A stretch of DNA of 7,367 nucleotides from Chryseobacterium sp. UBA6632 (GTDB taxonomy: Bacteria; Bacteroidota; Bacteroidia; Flavobacteriales; Weeksellaceae). The notes under the pieces were generated by a model. The model was not told the origin of the DNA. It made no database searches and saw only the letters and a program-made list of their open reading frames with translations. Shown one piece after another: positions 1 to 6,224 of this stretch. The position numbers and the translations under genes were made by a program. The stretch lies in contig DKLU01000304.1 of the NCBI GenBank assembly GCA_002455915.1, positions 1 to 7,367 of the forward strand, written 5' to 3'. How positions within the stretch are numbered: position 1 is the stretch's first letter; each line of letters starts with the position of its first letter.

Positions 1-466
1 TTCTGGTGGTACTGAATCATCTGCTTGTTCTGAAATTTTATTTAAAACACTTCCTCCGGTTCCTGCAAATGATGCTTGTTCTGGTGCATTTTTGGCGTCA
101 GCTTTCCCATATACATATACTCAAAATGATGCAATTGCTGCTACTAATAATGCGGGAAATATTGCTGTTTGCCCTGATGCTATGAACGATGGACTTTGGT
201 TTAAAATAAATGGAGATGGCAATCAATATACAATTAAAGTAGCAATGCCTACGGGTAGTACTTTTGATCCGCAATTAGATGTTTATAGTGGTGCTTGTGG
301 TGCTTTCTCATGTGTGGCAAATGTAGATAACTACGGTGCCGCTGGAGCAGAAACGGCTACTATTACAACTACACCAGGAACTACGTATTTTATCAATGTA
401 GGATCTTATGAGGAAACGATAGATGTTCCGGAAGGTGCTTTTACCATTACAATTACTCAGCTGTAA
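1..466 (+). CDS. Secreted repeat protein with PPC-like C-terminal domain, 3' end only
   Basis: This is an open frame entering from the left edge (first whole codon at 2) and stopping with TAA at 464-466, giving 154 visible residues; the true start lies outside. The text has the style of Bacteroidota extracellular adhesin-like proteins: a linker with PANDAC, then a beta-rich module of about 120 residues rich in T, G, N and A. That module contains NDGLWFKI, FDPQLDVYSG, a closely spaced Cys pair (GACGAFSC) and TTYFINVGSY. This pattern fits bacterial pre-peptidase C-terminal (PPC)-like domains, which accompany secreted enzymes and adhesins. The chain ends right after the module (ITITQL), with no obvious type IX secretion sorting domain. 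A TTG at 92 could be read as a start, but the frame and domain-like sequence continue upstream of it, so I treat the gene as truncated. Its function is unknown. It is separated from the Bat genes by a terminator and is probably unrelated to them. Confidence 0.82.
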   Translation, partial: SGGTESSACSEILFKTLPPVPANDACSGAFLASAFPYTYTQNDAIAATNNAGNIAVCPDAMNDGLWFKINGDGNQYTIKVAMPTGSTFDPQLDVYSGACGAFSCVANVDNYGAAGAETATITTTPGTTYFINVGSYEETIDVPEGAFTITITQL

Positions 467-492
467 CTAAATAGGTGAAAAATAAAATAGAG

Positions 493-520
493 CGCTATGA
501 GATTTCATAGCGTTTTTTTT
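493..520 (+). terminator. Intrinsic terminator after the secreted protein gene
   Basis: A perfect 8-base-pair stem (CGCTATGA at 493-500 paired with TCATAGCG at 505-512) closes a four-base loop (GATT). It is followed at once by eight T residues (513-520). It starts 27 bases after the stop of the upstream gene and is oriented to end that transcript. It separates the upstream gene from the Bat operon, so moxR needs its own promoter. Confidence 0.93.
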
Positions 521-617
521 GTCTTTAATTTCTAAACTTTATCTGGAATTATACTCAAATAATAATCTTTTAAGGCAAATTATTAATTAAAAAATCAATT
601 CATAATTTTTGAATCTC

Positions 618-627
618 GCATTAATGC
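618..627. promoter_or_regulatory. 10-base palindrome upstream of moxR, possible operator
   Basis: GCATTAATGC at 618-627 is a perfect palindrome in the spacer before moxR. Related sequence recurs: GCATT at 660-664, and ATTAATGC at 675-682 followed by TATTTA, as also occurs a few bases after the first copy. A dimeric regulator site is possible, but AT-rich spacers produce short palindromes by chance, so this is only suggestive. Confidence 0.25.
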
Positions 628-691
628 TGGAATATTTAACAAACTTTAACTCAAAAATGGCATTCATTGTGTTGATTAATGCAAGTATTTA

Positions 692-719
692 TTGGAAATT
701 TACCCATTATTTAATTTTA
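692..719 (+). promoter_or_regulatory. moxR: Candidate Bacteroidota promoter for the Bat operon
   Basis: TTG at 692-694, then 17 bases, then TAATTTTA at 712-719, which matches the Bacteroidota -7 consensus TAnnTTTG at all but the last position. If used, transcription would begin at about the moxR ATG (724), giving a leaderless or nearly leaderless message. A weaker alternative lies upstream: TTG at 667-669 with TATTTATT at 686-693. The preceding terminator means some promoter must lie in 521-723. The exact site is inferred. Confidence 0.35.
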
Positions 720-723
720 AGCT

Positions 724-1728
724 ATGTCAGAGATCAATCAAGCTGAAGATATTCGTCAATTGACGGAACAGGTAAAAGAAGCAAACTACTTTTTTTCTCT
801 CCTGAGACAGGAAATCAACAAGGTTATTATTGGGCAGGAATATATGATAGACCGCCTTTTGGTAGGGCTTCTGGGGAATGGTCACGTTCTTTTGGAAGGG
901 GTTCCCGGCTTGGCAAAAACCTTAGCAATCAAAACGCTGGCCGATGCTGTTCATGGCGAATTTTCACGAATTCAGTTTACTCCGGATTTACTTCCTGCAG
1001 ATGTTGTAGGAACCATGATCTATAATGTAAAAGATAATGATTTTTCCATCAAAAAAGGACCTGTATTTGCCAATTTCGTATTGGCGGATGAGATCAACCG
1101 TGCACCTGCAAAAGTGCAGTCTGCTTTGTTGGAAGTAATGCAGGAAAAGCAAGTTACCATTGGTGACGAAACGATGAAACTTCCAAAGCCGTTTTTGGTA
1201 TTGGCAACTCAAAACCCGATCGATCAGGAGGGTACTTATTTGTTGCCGGAAGCTCAAAGCGACCGTTTTATGTTGAAATGCACGATTGATTATCCTAAAT
1301 TTGAGGATGAAAGAACTGTTATGAGAATGGTTTCAACTTCTCATCAGCCGACTGTGAAGCCTGTGATTTCGCTTGAGCATATTGTGGCTGCTAAAGAATT
1401 AATCAATCAGATTTATCTTGATGAAAAGATCGAAAAATATATTCTGGATATGGTTTTTGCAACGCGTTTTCCAGAAAATTATGGTCTTTCAGAACTGAAA
1501 AATTATATAAGTTTCGGAGCTTCTCCAAGAGCGTCAATCAATTTAGCTATTGCATCAAGAGCGCACGCATTTTTGAAAGGAAGAGCATTTGTGATTCCTG
1601 AAGATGTCAAAGAATTGGCTAAAGATGTCTTGAGACACAGAATTGGTCTTACATTCGAGGCGGAAGCAGAAGAAATTTCATCAGAAGAAATTATCAATAG
1701 AATTTTAGCAAAAATCCAGGCTCCGTAA
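724..1728 (+). CDS. moxR: MoxR-family AAA+ ATPase
   Basis: A cytoplasmic ATPase of 334 residues, the usual length for the MoxR family, whose members act as chaperone-like ATPases for VWA-domain partners. The AAA+ motifs are intact: Walker A GVPGLAKT (59-66), Walker B VLADE (119-123) continuing into INRAP, sensor 1 Asn in ATQNP (161-165), the arginine of SDRF (R181) as likely Arg finger, and sensor 2 GASPRA (266-270). The C-terminal third is the helical lid. The ATG at 724 is preceded by AT-rich sequence without a Shine-Dalgarno, as is normal in this phylum, and the protein starts at the typical distance before the first conserved segment. It is the first gene after a terminator and so probably the first gene of the operon. 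Its TAA shares one base with the ATG of the acetyltransferase gene (TAATG at 1726-1730). The expected partners are the DUF58, BatA and BatB proteins encoded downstream. Confidence 0.97.
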   Translation: MSEINQAEDIRQLTEQVKEANYFFSLLRQEINKVIIGQEYMIDRLLVGLLGNGHVLLEGVPGLAKTLAIKTLADAVHGEFSRIQFTPDLLPADVVGTMIYNVKDNDFSIKKGPVFANFVLADEINRAPAKVQSALLEVMQEKQVTIGDETMKLPKPFLVLATQNPIDQEGTYLLPEAQSDRFMLKCTIDYPKFEDERTVMRMVSTSHQPTVKPVISLEHIVAAKELINQIYLDEKIEKYILDMVFATRFPENYGLSELKNYISFGASPRASINLAIASRAHAFLKGRAFVIPEDVKELAKDVLRHRIGLTFEAEAEEISSEEIINRILAKIQAP

Positions 1729-2186
1729 TGAGTGAAGTGGTGATTAGAAAAGCAGTTCAGGAAGATTGTGCTCCGATGTTGGAGCTGATCAAAGAATTGG
1801 CTGATTATGAAAAAGCGTTGCATGAAGTGACTTTAACTTTAGAGCAATTTATTGAAGACGGATTCGGAAAATCGTCTGTTTGGGGAGCTTTTGTTGCTGA
1901 ATTTAATGGAGAAATTGTTGGAATCTCTTTATATTACGATAGATATTCAACCTGGAAAGGAAGAAGATTGTATTTGGAAGATTTGGTGGTGACGGAAAGA
2001 TTGAGAGGAAAACAAATCGGAAAGAAATTGTTTGAAGCTACGATGGAACATGGAAAATCTAATCAATACAGCGGAATGGTTTTCCAAGTATTAAACTGGA
2101 ACGAACCCGCCATTAATTTCTACAAAAAATACAGCCCGAAATTCGATGATGAATGGCTGAATGTTTCTATTGAGTTCAAGGTTTAA
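1728..2186 (+). CDS. GNAT-family N-acetyltransferase (diamine acetyltransferase-like)
   Basis: A single-domain GNAT of 152 residues covering a complete fold. It opens with the beta-1/alpha-1 pattern VVIRKAVQEDC and LELIKELADYEKA. Strand 4 and the acetyl-CoA pyrophosphate loop are at 82-101, from LYLEDLVV into RLRGKQIGKKL, a form of the R/Q-x-x-G-x-G/A motif. Near the C-terminus, WNEPAINFYKK (124-134) carries the tyrosine (Y132) that often acts as general acid. The overall layout, including YSTWKGRRLYLEDL, resembles spermidine/spermine and thialysine acetyltransferase relatives, so an amine or amino-acid-like small substrate is plausible but not shown. The start codon overlaps the moxR stop by one base, which implies translational coupling. 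After the stop there is a 111-base spacer before the DUF58 gene. Acetyltransferases are not core Bat components, so it may be a passenger or an accessory factor. Confidence 0.93.
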   Translation: MSEVVIRKAVQEDCAPMLELIKELADYEKALHEVTLTLEQFIEDGFGKSSVWGAFVAEFNGEIVGISLYYDRYSTWKGRRLYLEDLVVTERLRGKQIGKKLFEATMEHGKSNQYSGMVFQVLNWNEPAINFYKKYSPKFDDEWLNVSIEFKV

Positions 2187-2265
2187 TGTTTTTTGTTTAA
2201 AGTTTATTGATGTCGTTAGCCTATTTAAATTTTTAATAATAGAACATTTTTCAACAAAAAACATT
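2185..2265. repeat. 13-base inverted repeat in the GNAT-DUF58 spacer
   Basis: AATGTTTTTTGTT (2185-2197) is exactly matched by its complement AACAAAAAACATT (2253-2265), with 55 bases between. The left arm starts within the GNAT stop codon. The stem would be almost entirely A-T, and the right arm is not followed by a T tract, so it is not a convincing terminator. It could be a weak mRNA structure or a chance product of low-complexity sequence. Confidence 0.5.
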
Positions 2266-2297
2266 GAACAAAGAACCTTAAGCTTTAAACTAATTAT

Positions 2298-3161
2298 ATG
2301 CAGATAAAAGATATTGTAAAAAAAGTAAAGCAGATAGAAATCCGAACTCGTAAGAAGACGGAAGCTACTTTGATGGGGCAGTATCACAGTGCTTTTAAAG
2401 GACAGGGAATGACTTTTTCAGAGGTTCGTCCGTATCAGTTTGGCGATGAAATCCGCAGGATCGACTGGAACAAGACAGCACGTTTCCGTGAACCTTTCGT
2501 AAAAGTGATGGAAGAGGAGAGGGAGCTGACAATGATGTTGGTGGTAGATATTTCCGCATCGATGGATTACGGAACAAAAACGCAGCTGAAAAGAGAATAT
2601 GTTGCTGAAATTGCCGCAAGTTTAGGCTTTTCGGCAGCAGGCAATAATGATAAAGTGGGATTGATTTTATTTGCTGATAAAGTATATAAAGTGATTCCGC
2701 CACAAAAAGGAAGAAAGCATATTCTTTCGATTATCAGTACTATTTTAACGGCAGATTATGTTCCTGCGGTTTCAAAAATTGATAAAGCGATGGAATACAT
2801 GATGGGAATTTTCAAAAGAAAATCTTTGGTTTTCCTGTTCTCAGATTTTGAAGATGAATATGATTCTAAAATGTTGAGAGTCGCTTCCAAAAAGCATCAA
2901 TTGTTAGGAATGAGAATTTTTGATGAAAAGGATAATGAAATTCCGGATGTGGGTTATACCTTATTATATGATGCCGAAACAGGCAAACAGGTTTGGGTAA
3001 ATACGTCTAGCGCAAGATGGAGGTATACTTTCGCCGAAGCTCAGAAACAGAAATTAAGGGCTTTGGAAGAAGACTTTGCCAACAGCTCAGCAAGTTTTAT
3101 GAATATTAATACGGGAGAAGATTATTCGAAATTATTGTATAATTATTTTCAAAAGAAATAA
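2298..3161 (+). CDS. DUF58 family protein with VWA-like fold, MoxR partner
   Basis: A soluble protein of 287 residues with no signal peptide or membrane segment. The DUF58 signature lies at about 37-62 and includes FSEVRPYQFGDEIRRIDWN. It leads into a VWA-like fold whose first metal-ion-dependent adhesion site (MIDAS) segment is intact as DISAS (84-88); a second acidic segment, FSDFEDE (181-187), carries the likely MIDAS aspartate D183. DUF58 genes almost always sit next to moxR, and the proteins are thought to be cytoplasmic or membrane-associated clients of the ATPase. Here the acetyltransferase gene separates the pair, but the order is otherwise standard. The ATG at 2298 was chosen because the conserved N-terminus MQIKDIVKKVKQIEI starts there and the preceding spacer shows no coding character. 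An 83-base AT-rich spacer follows before the next gene. Confidence 0.96.
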   Translation: MQIKDIVKKVKQIEIRTRKKTEATLMGQYHSAFKGQGMTFSEVRPYQFGDEIRRIDWNKTARFREPFVKVMEEERELTMMLVVDISASMDYGTKTQLKREYVAEIAASLGFSAAGNNDKVGLILFADKVYKVIPPQKGRKHILSIISTILTADYVPAVSKIDKAMEYMMGIFKRKSLVFLFSDFEDEYDSKMLRVASKKHQLLGMRIFDEKDNEIPDVGYTLLYDAETGKQVWVNTSSARWRYTFAEAQKQKLRALEEDFANSSASFMNINTGEDYSKLLYNYFQKK

Positions 3162-3193
3162 AAATGAAAGTTGAAATTTAGAGCGTAAAAAGT

Positions 3194-3231
3194 AGTTTAA
3201 ACTTTAAATTTTGAACACTAAACTTTGAACA
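3194..3231. repeat. AT-rich repeat spacer: AGTTTAAACT palindrome and two TTGAACA boxes
   Basis: The spacer between the DUF58 gene and the next gene holds a perfect 10-base palindrome AGTTTAAACT (3194-3203) and two TTGAACA boxes at 3211-3217 and 3225-3231. The spacer before the DUF58 gene has a TTGAACA box as well (2264-2270), and CTTTAAA occurs in both (2283-2289, 3202-3208). This looks like a small dispersed intergenic element or shared low-complexity sequence. A regulatory role is not shown. Confidence 0.5.
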
Positions 3232-3244
3232 ATTATTTAAAAAA

Positions 3245-4141
3245 TTGAAAAAACTATTATTTATATTTTGCTTTTTACTCTGTGCGAATGCTTTTGCACA
3301 GATGCTTTCTTCGAATGTCGATAAGAAAACCATTGCTTTGGGAGAAGTAAATAGAATTGTCGTGACGATTAATAATCTTCATAACGAAAAAGTTTCTGCT
3401 GCTCCCAAAAACGAATTGTTGCCTTTTCATTTTGAAGAAATAAAAGACAGTATTGCGCAAAATCCTGATATTTATTATAGAAGTATCGAGTTTGCGGTTT
3501 ATGAAGAAGGTAAATTTACGATTCCTGAACTCGAATTTAAAGTAGGCGGAAAAATTTTAAAGACGATTCCTTACGAAATCGATGTCATCAATACGGCTCA
3601 GAAAAATGACCCTATTCATGATATTATGAAAAATAAAGAAGTAAAGCTCGAAGCTACAGATTATTGGGAGCTTTACAAGTTTTATATTTTAGGTGCTATT
3701 GCGGTTATTTGTTTGATGATTGCGATATTCATGATTGTGAAATGGGGTCGAAAATCAAAAAGTTCACCTGTTGTGGCTACAAATCAGACATTAAAAGAGC
3801 TAGATTCTTTGAAGAAGAAAAAATATGTGGAAAGTGGAAATTATCGTTCATTTTATGTTGAACTGATTGATATTTCGCGAAAATTTATCACAAAACAATA
3901 TCATCTACCGGCCGATGTTTTACTGACGGATGATTTGATCGATTTAATGAAAAAAAATAATACCATTTCTCAGGAAAATGAAAAAGTGGTGGAAGATGTA
4001 TTTTTAAGAGGTGATTTGGTGAAATTTGCCAAAACATTCCCAGATAAAGATGCCATGGAGAAAGATCTTGCGGATATTCGGGAATTTGTAAAAAGATCTT
4101 CTAAAGATCTGGAATTTGAAAACTTGAGAAAGGATGTTTAA
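3245..4141 (+). CDS. Short BatD-like membrane protein (signal peptide, periplasmic domain, one TM, cytoplasmic tail)
   Basis: A 298-residue protein between the DUF58 and batA genes, where Bat-type operons often carry a poorly named membrane protein. It starts with a clear signal peptide (MKKLLFIFCFLLCANAFA, cleaved before Q19). A beta-rich periplasmic domain follows to about residue 117, ending in GKFTIPELEFKVGGKIL and PYEIDVIN. There is one membrane helix at about 145-166, a basic stop-transfer stretch (KWGRKSK), and a helical cytoplasmic tail with FYVELIDISRKFI and the segment RGDLVKFAK (255-263), also seen in BatD/DUF4381-type tails. The end of the periplasmic domain resembles the same part of the downstream BatD, so I read it as a one-domain BatD relative. 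The start must be TTG at 3245: the frame has a stop at 3212-3214 with no ATG between, and the first internal ATG would remove the signal peptide. The gene overlaps batA by eight bases. The likely role is to link periplasmic VWA domains to cytoplasmic partners; this is inference. Confidence 0.9.
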   Translation: MKKLLFIFCFLLCANAFAQMLSSNVDKKTIALGEVNRIVVTINNLHNEKVSAAPKNELLPFHFEEIKDSIAQNPDIYYRSIEFAVYEEGKFTIPELEFKVGGKILKTIPYEIDVINTAQKNDPIHDIMKNKEVKLEATDYWELYKFYILGAIAVICLMIAIFMIVKWGRKSKSSPVVATNQTLKELDSLKKKKYVESGNYRSFYVELIDISRKFITKQYHLPADVLLTDDLIDLMKKNNTISQENEKVVEDVFLRGDLVKFAKTFPDKDAMEKDLADIREFVKRSSKDLEFENLRKDV

Positions 4142-5126
4142 TTTTGAGTTTTATAGTCCGTGGTTTTTAGCACTTTTCCTGCTGTTTATTCCTCTTTTTA
4201 TAAGAGACATAAGCAGACAGAAAAAGAAAGGGATTAAAGTTCCTACTGTTAAAAATATGGGCGAAAGCAGTGGAATTCTGCCTGTACTTTTTTTACTGAA
4301 ATTATCAAAGTATATTATACTTTCTGCGTTAATTGTCGCAATGGCGCGACCTCGTACATTCACGATTTCTCAGGATCGAGATGATACAAAAGGTATTGAT
4401 ATTATGCTTTCAGTGGACGTTTCACTAAGTATGCTGGCAAAAGATTTATCACCAGATCGTTTGTCTGCGTTGAGGGATATTGCTATAAAATTCGTCGATA
4501 AACGCCCGAATGACCGATTGGGTTTGGTGACTTATTCTGGTGAGGCGTTTACAAAAGTTCCCGTAACTTCAGATCATCAGGTGGTGATTGATGAATTAAG
4601 AAACCTGAATCCTATGGAACTTCAGCCGGGAACAGCTATTGGAGAGGGACTTTCCGTAGCGGTAAATCACTTGAAAAATAGTAAGGCTAAAAGTAAGATC
4701 ATTATTTTAATGACGGATGGTGTGAATACCATTGAAAACGCCATGCCTGCGCAGGTGGCTGCCGAATTGGCAAAAAGTAACGGGATTAAAGTATACTCCA
4801 TCGGGATCGGAACCAACGGATATGCTTTGATGCCTACTCAGACAGATATTTTCGGAGATCTGGTTTTTACAGAAACAGAAGTGAAAATTGATGAGCCTTT
4901 GTTGAAAGAAGTGGCAGAGATGACTGGAGGAAGATATTTCAGAGCGACATCAAATAGTAGCCTGGAAGAGGTTTACAATGAAATTAATCAATTAGAGAAA
5001 TCAGACGTCAAGGTGTCCAAATTATATAATTACGAGGAATATTTTAAAATTTTCCTTTGGATTGCATTGGGAATGTTGTTTTTTGATGCTTTACTGAGAT
5101 GGGTTGTTTATAAATTTTTAAGCTAA
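4134..5126 (+). CDS. batA: BatA, membrane-anchored VWA-domain protein
   Basis: A 330-residue protein with the BatA/BatB layout: membrane helix 1 at about 6-23, a basic loop (RDISRQKKK), helix 2 at about 51-71, a VWA domain, and a C-terminal helix at about 303-327. The positive charges after helix 1 suggest that the VWA domain faces the periplasm. The MIDAS is complete: DVSLS (95-99), the threonine in PGTAIGEGL (T167) and MTDG (D195), so metal binding is expected. Family members are thought to act as protein-interaction modules in complexes with MoxR; the B. fragilis bat genes were linked to oxygen tolerance. The ATG at 4134 lies inside the end of the preceding gene (eight-base overlap), and the stop TAA overlaps the batB ATG by one base, so expression of the three is probably coupled. 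I assign batA rather than batB from its position first in the pair and from its insert after IGIGTNG. Confidence 0.95.
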   Translation: MFNFEFYSPWFLALFLLFIPLFIRDISRQKKKGIKVPTVKNMGESSGILPVLFLLKLSKYIILSALIVAMARPRTFTISQDRDDTKGIDIMLSVDVSLSMLAKDLSPDRLSALRDIAIKFVDKRPNDRLGLVTYSGEAFTKVPVTSDHQVVIDELRNLNPMELQPGTAIGEGLSVAVNHLKNSKAKSKIIILMTDGVNTIENAMPAQVAAELAKSNGIKVYSIGIGTNGYALMPTQTDIFGDLVFTETEVKIDEPLLKEVAEMTGGRYFRATSNSSLEEVYNEINQLEKSDVKVSKLYNYEEYFKIFLWIALGMLFFDALLRWVVYKFLS

Positions 5127-6139
5127 TGGTAATGGATTGGTATTTAGGGAATTATTGGTACTTGTTGTTGCTGTTGCTTTTGCCGCTGCTGGCTGTCTTT
5201 ATGGTTAGTTATTTAAAATGGAAGAAGAAAAAAAGAGAGGTTTTTGCAGATTCAAAGTTTCACGAGGGTTTGTTTGAAAAGAAATCGTGGTTTACGAAGT
5301 TTTTTCCGACATTATATCTTTTAGGAACATTATTTTTAATCTTTTCAATTATTGACTTATTGAATGGTTCTGAGGAAGTTAAAACCAATCAGAAATTAAA
5401 CAACGTCATTTTTATGATGGACGTTTCCAATTCGATGAATGCTGAAGATATTGAGCCAAGCCGTCTAACGGAAGCCAAGAATTTAATGATTAATACCATG
5501 CAGAAGATGAAAAACGATAAAGTTGGGATCGTGATTTTTGCGGGTGAGGCGACATCGATCATGCCTTTAACAACAGATTATGGTTCTGCTGAAACTTATA
5601 TCAACGCAATTGAAACGAACTCCATGCAGATCCAGGGAACAGATTTTCAGAAAGCGATGCAGGCGGCAGTTTCAAAGTTTAAAAATGTAGGAAAAGGTTC
5701 AAGAAAAATAGTTTTGCTGAGTGATGGTGAAGATAACGAAGGAAAAGACGATGCAGCGATAAGATTGGCTAATAAGGAAGGAATTATGGTAACTTCTGTG
5801 GGAATTGGTACTGAAGAAGGAGCACCAGTCCCTGAATATGTTTTCGGGCAGTTGATGGGCTATAAATCTGATGCTGCAGGACAAACGGTAATTTCTAAAC
5901 GACAGACAGAAGCCTTGACAAAAATAGCAGAATCTACGGGTGGAAGCTACATTGACGGAAATAATATCAACGAAGCTCCGAATAGAATTATTGATGCTTT
6001 AAGCAAAAAACAATCATCGGCGACAACGTTGGTAAAATCTCAAAATGCGAATCATTATTATCAATATTTTTTGGCAGTTTCGATATTCTTTTTCTTCCTG
6101 ATTTATCTCATAAACCCCAAAAGAGATTTTAATGTTTAA
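5126..6139 (+). CDS. batB: BatB, membrane-anchored VWA-domain protein
   Basis: A paralogue of BatA, 337 residues long, with the same topology: helix 1 at about 11-29 in a leucine-rich stretch, a basic loop (KWKKKKRE), helix 2 at about 62-78, a VWA domain and a C-terminal helix at about 313-329. The MIDAS residues are present as DVSNS (99-103), T172 in QGTDF and LSDGED (D200 in the metal site). Both paralogues keep the IGIGT/VGIGT turn and a later TGG-Y segment, which supports an ancient duplication. Two starts are possible, ATG at 5126 (sharing one base with the batA stop) and ATG at 5132; they differ by two residues. A 99-base spacer separates it from batC, the first clear break after the tightly packed block, and that spacer holds a weak hairpin and a good promoter match. 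In other species BatB is thought to form complexes with BatA and BatC. Confidence 0.95.
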   Translation: MVMDWYLGNYWYLLLLLLLPLLAVFMVSYLKWKKKKREVFADSKFHEGLFEKKSWFTKFFPTLYLLGTLFLIFSIIDLLNGSEEVKTNQKLNNVIFMMDVSNSMNAEDIEPSRLTEAKNLMINTMQKMKNDKVGIVIFAGEATSIMPLTTDYGSAETYINAIETNSMQIQGTDFQKAMQAAVSKFKNVGKGSRKIVLLSDGEDNEGKDDAAIRLANKEGIMVTSVGIGTEEGAPVPEYVFGQLMGYKSDAAGQTVISKRQTEALTKIAESTGGSYIDGNNINEAPNRIIDALSKKQSSATTLVKSQNANHYYQYFLAVSIFFFFLIYLINPKRDFNV

Positions 6140-6143
6140 TTTC

Positions 6144-6164
6144 ATCCTTGTTTATCAGGATTTT
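6144..6164 (+). terminator. Weak hairpin with short T run after batB
   Basis: ATCCT (6144-6148) pairs with AGGAT (6157-6161), with an eight-base loop and only four T residues (6161-6164). It begins five bases after the batB stop. The stem is short, so at most partial termination is expected. It gains some weight from the promoter-like sequence that follows before batC. Confidence 0.3.
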
Positions 6165-6224
6165 AAATAAGCATTTTAACCGAATTTTAACAAATAAAAC
6201 GCTGTTTCTTAACAATTAAAGGAA

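Noticed and set aside
988..1257. Minus-strand open frame of 89 codons inside moxR
   Set aside because: It lies wholly within the strongly supported MoxR frame, including Walker B and sensor 1, and its translation has no recognisable domain. It is an antisense shadow.
1503..1823. Minus-strand open frame of 106 codons across the moxR/GNAT junction
   Set aside because: It overlaps two conserved genes in the other strand and reads as composition-driven sequence with no family features.
2091..2387. Minus-strand open frame of 98 codons covering the GNAT-DUF58 spacer
   Set aside because: It is rich in F, L, I and N as expected from reading AT-rich sequence backwards, and it covers the conserved ends of two + strand genes.
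2395..2703. Minus-strand open frame of 102 codons inside the DUF58 gene
   Set aside because: It is antisense to the DUF58 signature and MIDAS motif and has no plausible product.
3275..3460. Minus-strand open frame of 61 codons
   Set aside because: It is a short antisense reading of the signal peptide and periplasmic domain, with no supporting features.
3664..3861. Plus-strand 65-codon frame with several cysteines inside the short BatD-like gene
   Set aside because: It is an alternative-frame reading of the membrane helix region. The cysteines arise from the TGT/TGC content of that stretch, and the main frame has clear protein architecture.
4093..4112. AAAGATCT repeated twice near the end of the short BatD-like gene
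   Set aside because: It is explained by two neighbouring coding segments (KRSSKD and preceding residues) with the same codons; there is no sign of a site or mobile element.
4151..4363. Minus-strand open frame of 70 codons inside batA
   Set aside because: It is an antisense shadow of the membrane-helix region of BatA, with no start context or domain.
5699..5884. Minus-strand open frame of 61 codons inside batB
   Set aside because: It is an antisense shadow of the VWA domain, with no supporting features.
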